Shown here in pieces: positions 1 to 5,019 of a DNA stretch of 6,005 nt. The translations under genes were made by a program, and so were the position numbers. The stretch comes from an uncultured Synechococcus sp. (GTDB taxonomy: Bacteria; Cyanobacteriota; Cyanobacteriia; PCC-6307; Cyanobiaceae). Location of the stretch: NCBI GenBank assembly GCA_913040905.1, contig CAJWIC010000090.1, forward strand, positions 1-6,005. Reading direction: 5' to 3'. Numbering within the stretch: position 1 is the stretch's first letter; every line of letters starts with the position of its first letter. The notes below the pieces were generated by a model. It was not told the DNA's origin. It saw only the letters and a program-made list of their open reading frames with translations, and did not search any database.

Positions 1-21
1 AACAAAGGTTGGACTTTTGTT
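1..21 (-). terminator. Possible hairpin downstream of hrpB (weak terminator candidate)
   Basis: AACAAA at 1-6 pairs with TTTGTT at 16-21, and the inner bases GT (8-9) pair with AC (13-14) around a TGG loop. Base 7 against base 15 is a G-T wobble on the plus strand but an A-C mismatch on the minus strand. The hairpin sits about 30 bases after the hrpB stop, where a terminator would be expected. It is AT-rich rather than GC-rich, and any U tract on the minus strand would lie outside the window. It could equally belong to something to the left. Confidence 0.22.
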
Positions 22-51
22 GCGCGTGTTTACGGCGACACTCGGATGGGC

Positions 52-2571
52 TTATCTCCCAGTCGCTCGCCTGTGTTTCGTGAAAGCGGTTGCCGTGGCT
101 TCCAGGGGGTTGTCCGGCCAGGGATGTTTGGGATAGCGGCCCCGCATCTCGCGGCGGACATCGCTGTAGCTGCCCCGCCAAAAGCCGCCGAGATCGCGGG
201 TCCTCTGCAGGGGCCGGCCCGCGGGAGAGAGCAGTTCCACCGTCACCGTCAGCCGGCTGTCGAGAAGGGTGGGTCCTTCCTCGCAGCCAAACATCTCCTG
301 CAATTTGACGGCGAGCACCACGTCGTCATCCTCGTAGCGCAGCGGCGCCATCCGGCCGGAGGGAATGCTCAGGTGCAGGGGCAGCATCCGATTCAGCTCC
401 TGACGCTGACTCCAGTTCAGATCACCCCAGAGGGCCTCCTGCAGGCTGGTCTCGTCCAGCTCTCCCCAGCTGAGGCAGCCTTCCAAGCTGGGCCCGAGCC
501 ACAGCTCGGGAGCTTCGACCAACCTGGTGCGTGCCCGATCAGGCCATGGTTGCCCCAGATGGCGGTGTGCCAGCACCAGGCGACGCCTGAGTTGTTCGCA
601 GCCCTCTGACCATGGCAGCAGCTCAAGCCGACCGGATTCCCTGAAGCGGCTCAGAAGAAGGTCCCGACACTGCTGCGCCGATGGCGCTGGTTGTGCCTCC
701 TGGCGAAGCACCAGTTCCCCTAATTTCAGCTGCCGTTCAGCTCGGATTCGACCGGCGTTGTCATCCCAGACGACCTGATCCAGCCATTCCCCTTGCTGCA
801 GGGCCAGCTTGTCCACCCGCTCACGGCTGAGGGGCAGGGCCAGTTGGATTCTGGTGTCCCGTTGGCCCATGTCCAACCGGGCCACCGCCAGGGCGTCTGA
901 TCCGGAAAGGGGGTCCCCAGGGCGAAGGATGGCTCCACGCCCCTGGCGCAGCCGGTAACGCCCCGTTTGTCCGGGGCGTTGCACGGCCAGCCAGCTGGGG
1001 AAGGCGGTGAGGATCAGTTGGACGCTGTCGATGCCATGGCTGTCCGGAACGCGATCGATCTCCAGGCGCGCCAGTTGTCGCTCCAGTTGACGGCTCAGCT
1101 CCCGCAGGGACCTGCAACGCTTCTGCTGTTGCATGGCCTCCAGTCGGGCTTCCAGGTCGCAGCCCACCGCTGCGACAGGCAACGGATCCCGGTCGCTCAG
1201 CAGGGCGGCCAGGTCGCAACCAAGGCGGCTGCAGCCATGGCGCCGAGCTTCCACCATTAACAGGCCAAGCCGAGGGTGAACCCCCAGCCGCGTCAGCTGC
1301 TGGCCGATGCCGCTCAAACGACCATCCTGGTTAAGGATGCCAAGGCTCTTGAGCTCCCCTTGCCCCTCCTGCAGGGCCGCTTGCGGTGGTGGATCCAGCC
1401 AGGGGAGCGCATCCCCAAGCCCTGCGCCCCATGCCGCCAGCTCCATCACCACCGGCTGGGGGTCCGCCAGCAGCAGTTCCGGTGGACTGAAGGTGGGGCG
1501 TCGTTGCTGTTCGGCCGGAGACCACAGCCGGACGCAGCAACCAGGGCCCTGGCGTCCGGCCCTGCCGCGCCGTTGATCTGCGCTCGCGAGGCTGGCGGGA
1601 ACGGTCTCCAGTCCCTCCATTCCAGTGTTCGGGTCAAAGCGCAGCTGGCGGCTGAGGCCGCTGTCGATCACCAGCCGAACCCCATCAATGGTGACTGAGC
1701 TTTCGGCAATGCCGCTGGCCAGAACCAGTTTGCCGTCCAGCTCGGGAGAGCAGCGTTTCAACGCTTCGCTCTGGCGTTCCAGCGGCAGTTGGCCATGGAG
1801 GGGGCACACCTGCCAGTGCCGCAGGGCGTTGGCATGGTCCAGCCGTTCCCGACAGCGCTCGATCTCCGCCAGCCCCGGAAGAAACACCAGAACGCCACTG
1901 CCCTTGGGTAGATCGAGGGCATGGGTCTCCACCGCGCGGAGCACTTGCTGCGCCAGGGCTTCCTCGGCGCGCGGGGGTTGGTGCAGGGTCTCCACTGGGT
2001 GAGCCCGTCCCTCACTGGTCATCACCGTGGCCTCCGGCAGCCGTGCCTGCAGGTCGGCGATGTCCAGCGTGGCCGACATCAGCATCAGGCTCAGGTCCGG
2101 CCGCAGCAGAGGGGCTGCCTCCCGCAGCAGCGTCAAGGCCAGGTCGGCATCGCGGCGCCGTTCGTGAAATTCGTCAAACAGCACACAGCTCACCCCCTCC
2201 AGGGAGGGATCCGACTGCAGTCGTCGCAGAAACAGCCCATCGGTGATCACCTCCACCTGGGTGCGGGCGGACCGCTGCTGCTCGCCGCGTATGGCAAATC
2301 CAATGCGTTCTCCCAGCGGTTCCTTGAGACAGGAGGCCAGACGGGACGCAGCGGCCCGAGCCGCCAGCCGGCGGGGTTCAATCATCCAGATCCGGCCGTC
2401 CCGGCGGCTCTGCTCGCCAAGGGCGCCAATCAGGGCGAGGGGGACCCGGGTGGTTTTTCCTGCACCCGGCGGTGCCTGGAGCAGAAGTGTGCTGCCTGGC
2501 TGGAACCTGGCGCAGAGCTCAGGCAGGAGCGCATCAATCGGATAGGCCGTCGGCTCCGGGTTGAGCGTCAA
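52..2571 (-). CDS. hrpB: ATP-dependent helicase HrpB (DEAH-box, superfamily 2)
   Basis: HrpB is a DEAH/RHA-type NTP-dependent RNA helicase of the cytoplasm. It is widespread in bacteria, with a poorly defined physiological substrate. At 839 aa it matches the family's usual length of about 800-850. Helicase motifs appear in order: Walker A APPGAGKT (33-40), motif Ia EPRRLAARA (65-73), motif Ib-like TDGLFLRRL (110-118), DEFHER (133-138), SATLD (166-170), motif V-like SGIAESSVTIDGV (286-298) and QRRGRAGR (333-340). The HrpB-specific C-terminus is present, with LRYEDDD then VKLQEMFG (755-762) and GGFWRGSYSDVRREMRGRYP (795-814). The start is TTG (2571-2569). The frame is open upstream only to a TAA at about 2686 and holds no ATG, GTG or TTG there, and there is no alternative in the first 30 codons, so TTG is the best choice. 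No Shine-Dalgarno is visible. The TTG overlaps the stop of the 34-codon ORF upstream, which suggests translational coupling. All motifs look intact. Confidence 0.96.
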   Translation of the reverse strand: MTLNPEPTAYPIDALLPELCARFQPGSTLLLQAPPGAGKTTRVPLALIGALGEQSRRDGRIWMIEPRRLAARAAASRLASCLKEPLGERIGFAIRGEQQRSARTQVEVITDGLFLRRLQSDPSLEGVSCVLFDEFHERRRDADLALTLLREAAPLLRPDLSLMLMSATLDIADLQARLPEATVMTSEGRAHPVETLHQPPRAEEALAQQVLRAVETHALDLPKGSGVLVFLPGLAEIERCRERLDHANALRHWQVCPLHGQLPLERQSEALKRCSPELDGKLVLASGIAESSVTIDGVRLVIDSGLSRQLRFDPNTGMEGLETVPASLASADQRRGRAGRQGPGCCVRLWSPAEQQRRPTFSPPELLLADPQPVVMELAAWGAGLGDALPWLDPPPQAALQEGQGELKSLGILNQDGRLSGIGQQLTRLGVHPRLGLLMVEARRHGCSRLGCDLAALLSDRDPLPVAAVGCDLEARLEAMQQQKRCRSLRELSRQLERQLARLEIDRVPDSHGIDSVQLILTAFPSWLAVQRPGQTGRYRLRQGRGAILRPGDPLSGSDALAVARLDMGQRDTRIQLALPLSRERVDKLALQQGEWLDQVVWDDNAGRIRAERQLKLGELVLRQEAQPAPSAQQCRDLLLSRFRESGRLELLPWSEGCEQLRRRLVLAHRHLGQPWPDRARTRLVEAPELWLGPSLEGCLSWGELDETSLQEALWGDLNWSQRQELNRMLPLHLSIPSGRMAPLRYEDDDVVLAVKLQEMFGCEEGPTLLDSRLTVTVELLSPAGRPLQRTRDLGGFWRGSYSDVRREMRGRYPKHPWPDNPLEATATAFTKHRRATGR

Positions 2572-2672
2572 CGCAGGAGGTTGAGCATCGCCATCAGCAG
2601 CAAGCTGCTGATGGCGCCAAGGGCGGCGAGGAGCCGGACCAAGGGGCTGACGGAGAGCACAAGATTGGCCAT
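2568..2672 (-). CDS. Small single-span membrane protein (34 aa), unrecognised
   Basis: This short ORF starts at ATG 2672-2670 and stops at TGA 2570-2568. It begins MANLVLSVSP and ends MLNLLR. Residues 14-33 form an uninterrupted hydrophobic stretch (LLAALGAISSLLLMAMLNLL) flanked by Arg13 and Arg34, which fits one transmembrane helix. An AAGG lies 8 bases before the ATG and is a plausible weak ribosome binding site. The stop overlaps the TTG start of hrpB within TTGA, a typical coupling arrangement. I compared it from memory with the small photosystem, cytochrome b6f and NDH subunits (PsaM, PsbX, Psb30, PetG/L/M/N, NdhP) and it matches none. It could be a genuine small membrane protein or simply a leader ORF that delivers ribosomes to hrpB. 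Its size alone makes chance occurrence possible. Confidence 0.5.
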   Translation of the reverse strand: MANLVLSVSPLVRLLAALGAISSLLLMAMLNLLR

Positions 2673-2772
2673 GAAGAAAACCTTAAAGGCCGTAATCCTT
2701 TCGTCCTAGCTCGACTTGGGCGGCTCCGCTGTCGTTGTTCGCACGGCTTCACATCTCGAAGGCCTGAGTGCC

Positions 2773-3156
2773 TCAGCGCACGTGTCGGGTGCCATCCACT
2801 GGGTGGTATTCCTCGCCGGTCAATTCCTCGAAAACAATGGCGGGCAGACCGGTTTCGAACATCGTCTGAAGGGCTTCCTTCAAATAGGGGTTCCAGCCCC
2901 CGGTGCTCACCTGGCCATGGCGAACGGTCCAGTCCCAGGTGCCCTGCAGGTCCCTGGGAATGCGCCCCTCGCGATCGCGACGGGCCACCAGATCGAGTGA
3001 CTCCACCAACCCCACCGTCACAGGTTCTTTGCCGTAGGCGGGGGTGAGGCTCAGCTCCAACCGCACGGGGTCCTCCTTCAGCAGGCGCAGCCGAAAGCGG
3101 GGAGGAAGTTTCACCCCTTTGATCACGGCAGCAACGATGCGTGTTTTCTGATCCAC
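2773..3156 (-). CDS. Conserved-looking hypothetical protein, 127 aa
   Basis: I do not recognise this family. The protein is soluble, with no signal peptide or membrane segment. It begins MDQKTRIVAAVIKGVKLPPR, then has alternating charged and hydrophobic strands (FRLRLLKEDPVRLELSL) and a central region with two tryptophans (GTWDWTVRHG, about residues 67-76). The C-terminal part reads GGWNPYLKEALQTMFETGLP, then EELTGEEYHPVDGTRHVR. The GTG start is the only canonical start between the in-frame TGA upstream (at about 3205) and the body of the protein, and GGGGGA lies 7 bases before it as a good Shine-Dalgarno. Codon use and GC content look like the neighbours. It lies 58 bases after the DUF2973-like gene and about 100 bases before the 34-aa ORF on the same strand, so it is probably co-transcribed with them. 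The overlapping 203-codon frame on this strand has Ser/Arg/Pro-rich shadow composition and was discarded. Confidence 0.85.
   Translation of the reverse strand: MDQKTRIVAAVIKGVKLPPRFRLRLLKEDPVRLELSLTPAYGKEPVTVGLVESLDLVARRDREGRIPRDLQGTWDWTVRHGQVSTGGWNPYLKEALQTMFETGLPAIVFEELTGEEYHPVDGTRHVR
2971..2978. repeat. HIP1 octamer GCGATCGC
   Basis: This is a perfect copy of the highly iterated palindrome typical of many cyanobacterial genomes. It lies inside the 127-aa gene. Two copies in 6 kb is more than expected by chance at this base composition but too few to be conclusive about lineage. Confidence 0.6.
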
Positions 3157-3214
3157 TCGGATGTCCCCCGGTCGTTTCCTGGTCGATGCCGGATAAAGGC
3201 ATCAATGCACCAAC

Positions 3215-3472
3215 TTATTCAGCCCCAGGTCCTGCAGCTTCGTTGGCAGTGTCGTCGTCGCCGCTGAATCGCACGGTCAGCAGGGCTTCATCGGTGATCT
3301 TGCCATCGTTGTCCAGCAACTCAGGGTGCACGGTGACCCGTCCGGTTCGATCCTTGGGCTCAGCAATCGGGCCACTGGCGGCGCGGAAGCCTTTGCCCAT
3401 CACCCGAAAGGCCTGCCAGAGCAGGGCCACAAACAGCGTGCCGTAGAGCAGTGGGAAGAGTGAATTCAGCAT
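3215..3472 (-). CDS. DUF2973-like small membrane protein, 85 aa
   Basis: The N-terminus (MLNSLFPLLYGTLFVALLWQ, residues 1-20) forms one hydrophobic membrane anchor, followed by a basic, variable stretch (RVMGKGFRAASGP). The conserved core is TVHPELLDNDGKITDEALLTV, about residues 46-66. HPELLD, a short turn and a DE-LL strand are what I recall as the signature of the cyanobacterial DUF2973 family, whose function is unknown. The tail is acidic (GDDDTANE). The ATG at 3472 is the first start codon after an in-frame TGA, so this start is well fixed; no clear Shine-Dalgarno precedes it. In other cyanobacteria DUF2973 genes are, as I recall, often next to a DUF2605 gene; none is visible here. It is the first gene of the leftward cluster and faces the protease gene across a 138-base intergenic region. 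The family assignment rests on motif recall. Confidence 0.8.
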   Translation of the reverse strand: MLNSLFPLLYGTLFVALLWQAFRVMGKGFRAASGPIAEPKDRTGRVTVHPELLDNDGKITDEALLTVRFSGDDDTANEAAGPGAE

Positions 3473-3555
3473 CGTGAGCCGGCACGTCCAGCACGCTCAT
3501 CCTGACGGGCCGCGGGCGGTGTTGGTTGCACCTGGTCACAGATCTGACCGGTCCG

Positions 3556-3571
3556 GGCTTGATGGCAAGCC
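3556..3571 (+). repeat. 6-bp inverted repeat upstream of the protease gene
   Basis: GGCTTG (3556-3561) and CAAGCC (3566-3571) are perfect reverse complements around the 4-base loop ATGG. In RNA read rightward this would be a compact hairpin about 40 bases before the protease start codon. As DNA it could be a dimer-binding site. There is no following U tract, so it is not a terminator. Confidence 0.45.
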
Positions 3572-3573
3572 AA

Positions 3574-3610
3574 AACGCTTCCTACGGTCAGAACGGCATT
3601 CAACGCTTCC
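3574..3610 (+). repeat. 9-bp direct repeat AACGCTTCC, two copies
   Basis: Two identical copies lie at 3574-3582 and 3602-3610, 28 bases apart start to start. The second directly abuts the GTG start codon of the protease gene, where a Shine-Dalgarno would be expected and none is seen. The role is unknown: paired binding sites or coincidence. Confidence 0.45.
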
Positions 3611-4753
3611 GTGACGTCGATTCCCCCTGCCAAGACCTGCTCGGCCCTTGCCTCGTTGCTCCTCGGTGGCGTTGTTCTTGGTGCGGTGACCCTGCAGGGT
3701 GAGTGGCCTGTGTCGTCTCCCGTTCAGGCCAGGCCCTTCTCTGCAGGCGGTTTGTCCCGCCAGTCCTTCGTTGCAGCGGCTGTGGAGCGCAGTGGCCCGG
3801 CGGTGGTCACCCTGGAAACGGCGCGAACGGTGACCAGTTCAGGCATGAGGGGCCTGCCGAAGGGGCTGCTGATGGATCCCCTGTTCCGCCATTTCTTCGG
3901 CGTTCCGGGTACGGCGCCTCCGCGTTCCAGGGTGCAGCGAGGCCAGGGAAGCGGTGTGATTTTTGACGCTGAGGGGCTGCTGCTGACCAATGCCCATGTC
4001 GTGGAAGGGGCCGACACGCTTCAGGTGGGGCTCACCGACGGGCGGAGTGTTGCCGCCAAGGTGGTCGGTAAGGACAGCCTCACGGATCTGGCCGTGGTGC
4101 GGTTGGAGGGCAAGGGGCCCTGGCCCACCGCTGCCCTGGGGGACTCCGATCGGTTGAGGGTCGGTGATTGGGCGATTGCGGTTGGCAATCCCTTCGGATT
4201 GGAAAACACCGTGACGATGGGCATCATCAGCAACCTCAACCGCAATGTGGCCCAGCTGGGAATTTCCGGAAAGCGCTTGGATCTGATCCAGACCGATGCA
4301 GCGATCAACCCCGGCAACTCCGGTGGTCCGCTGCTCAATGCGGAGGGGGAGGTGATCGGCATCAACACCCTGGTCCGCTCAGGCCCTGGCGCTGGGCTGG
4401 GTTTTGCGATTCCGATCAACCGGGCACGCAGCATCGCCCAGCAGCTGGTCACCACAGGCCGAGCCAGCCATCCCGTGATCGGAGTGGGCTTGGCGGCGGG
4501 CCCTCGAGGCCCCGTGATTCGTTCCGTTCAGCCCGGTACTCCCGCCGCTGCCGCTGGTCTCAAGCCGGATGATGTGATCACCGCCATCAATGATGTGGCA
4601 ACGACCAGCCCGACGCAGGTGGTTGCCGCTATCGAGCGCATTGGCGTCGGACGGGAGCTGACCTTGTCCATCCGACGAGGCGACACAACAATCCGTGTGT
4701 CTTTGATCCCAATGGATCTTGCCGCTCAGGCGTCGTCGTTGTCCCGCAGCTGA
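3611..4753 (+). CDS. Deg/HtrA family serine protease, trypsin-like domain plus one PDZ
   Basis: This is an ATP-independent endopeptidase/chaperone of the DegP/DegQ/HtrA family, which degrades misfolded proteins in the periplasm or thylakoid lumen. It is 380 aa, as expected for a one-PDZ cyanobacterial member (HhoA, HhoB, HtrA). An N-terminal signal sequence has a hydrophobic core at about residues 11-28 (SALASLLLGGVVLGAVTL) and a likely VQA cleavage site after residue 40. The catalytic triad is intact: His129 in TNAHVVEG, Asp159 in SLTDLAVV and Ser237 in NPGNSGGP. Conserved GNPFGLENTVTMGIIS lies at 192-207. A PDZ domain spans about 288-368 (PVIGVGLA ... PGTPAAAAGLKPDDVITAIN). The GTG start is chosen because the frame upstream, back to a TGA at 3560, holds no ATG, GTG or TTG, and GTG gives a proper signal peptide. 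No Shine-Dalgarno is visible. The last 28 bases overlap the 3' end of the opposing gene. Which paralogue it is cannot be decided from the sequence, so no symbol is given. Confidence 0.95.
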   Translation: MTSIPPAKTCSALASLLLGGVVLGAVTLQGEWPVSSPVQARPFSAGGLSRQSFVAAAVERSGPAVVTLETARTVTSSGMRGLPKGLLMDPLFRHFFGVPGTAPPRSRVQRGQGSGVIFDAEGLLLTNAHVVEGADTLQVGLTDGRSVAAKVVGKDSLTDLAVVRLEGKGPWPTAALGDSDRLRVGDWAIAVGNPFGLENTVTMGIISNLNRNVAQLGISGKRLDLIQTDAAINPGNSGGPLLNAEGEVIGINTLVRSGPGAGLGFAIPINRARSIAQQLVTTGRASHPVIGVGLAAGPRGPVIRSVQPGTPAAAAGLKPDDVITAINDVATTSPTQVVAAIERIGVGRELTLSIRRGDTTIRVSLIPMDLAAQASSLSRS

Positions 4754-4902
4754 TCGACGCAGCGGGTGATGCATTCCCCGTCATCGAGGGAACAGGTGGT
4801 GATGCATTCGAAGTAGGTCTCCACCGCGTCCCAGGTCTGCTCATGGGAGCCGCCCCCGTGGGAGGCATGGTCATGGCTGCTGGGACGGGGCATCATCGAC
4901 AT
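4726..4902 (-). CDS. Small twin-CX3C, His-rich protein, 58 aa (function unknown)
   Basis: From the ATG at 4902 the protein is 58 aa and soluble. Residues about 4-20 are His/Ser/Gly-rich (PRPSSHDHASHGGGSH). The body, WDAVETYFECITTC followed by SLDDGECITRCVDQLRDNDD, contains two CX3C motifs (CITTC and CITRC) separated by six residues, in what looks like a helical hairpin. Two such motifs on antiparallel helices are known from disulfide-linked or metal-binding small proteins, but no bacterial function is assigned here. I have a recollection of similar picocyanobacterial hypothetical proteins with a YFEC...TCSLDD core. Start choice is uncertain: the frame is open up to a TTG at 4941 (71 aa), and ATGs lie at 4902, 4896 and 4893, none with a clear Shine-Dalgarno. 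It is downstream of and co-oriented with the ABC-F gene (about 110 bases away), and its 3' end overlaps the protease gene by 28 bases. Confidence 0.82.
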   Translation of the reverse strand: MSMMPRPSSHDHASHGGGSHEQTWDAVETYFECITTCSLDDGECITRCVDQLRDNDDA

Positions 4903-4997
4903 CACTGCAGGGATCGGTTTTGTCAGCCTATGCACACGCAATGGCTGGGTAAAGAGAAATGAGTTGTCCTGCCTAAGGGTCTGTGAAGTTTCTCCCT

Positions 4998-5019
4998 GTT
5001 CGGTCAGAACACCGGTCAG
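4998..5019. repeat. Short repeats at the 3' end of the ABC-F gene
   Basis: TGTTC (4998-5002) and GAACA (5008-5012) form a 5-bp inverted repeat around GGTCA, and CGGTCAG is present twice (5001-5007 and 5013-5019), the second copy overlapping the ABC-F stop codon. The stem is short and has no U tract, so it is not a convincing terminator. The 113 bases between this stop and the 58-aa gene's ATG otherwise show nothing I can name. Confidence 0.25.

Larger units (their letters stand above)
3473..3610. promoter_or_regulatory. Divergent intergenic control region with clustered symmetric repeats
   Basis: This region separates the leftward DUF2973-like gene from the rightward protease gene and should hold promoters for both. 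Visible elements are an imperfect palindrome GGTCA-N6-TGACC (3534-3549), a perfect 8-base palindrome GACCGGTC (3546-3553) overlapping it, an inverted repeat GGCTTG-ATGG-CAAGCC (3556-3571), and a perfect 9-base direct repeat AACGCTTCC (3574-3582 and 3602-3610). A third GGTCA lies at 3586-3590. A possible rightward promoter is TTGATG (3559-3564) followed 18 bases on by TACGGT (3583-3588), but both boxes are poor. I see no convincing leftward promoter. Operator function is inference. Confidence 0.4.

Noticed and set aside
46..609. 187-codon open frame on the plus strand opposite the hrpB C-terminus
   Set aside because: It mirrors HrpB codons, has no domain and no visible ribosome binding site, and is a shadow frame.
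2685..2701. AAAGG-N7-CCTTT inverted repeat before the 34-aa ORF as a terminator
   Set aside because: The stem is only 5 bp, AT-rich, lacks a U tract and sits directly on the likely ribosome binding region.
1921..2709. 262-codon open frame on the plus strand, opposite the hrpB N-terminus and the small ORF
   Set aside because: It is antisense to an unambiguous HrpB and has Gly/Gln/Arg/His-rich composition with no recognisable motif. Long antisense frames are common in GC-rich DNA.
2594..3205. 203-codon frame on the minus strand overlapping the 127-aa gene
   Set aside because: The composition is Ser/Arg/Pro/Gly-rich without hydrophobic periodicity. The overlapping 127-aa frame has a better start site and protein-like composition.
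3562..3705. ATG-started 47-codon frame overlapping the protease start (begins MASQNASYGQ)
   Set aside because: It is out of frame with the protease, its ATG lies in the loop of an inverted repeat, and its C-terminal part only shadows the signal-peptide codons. A leader peptide is possible but unsupported.
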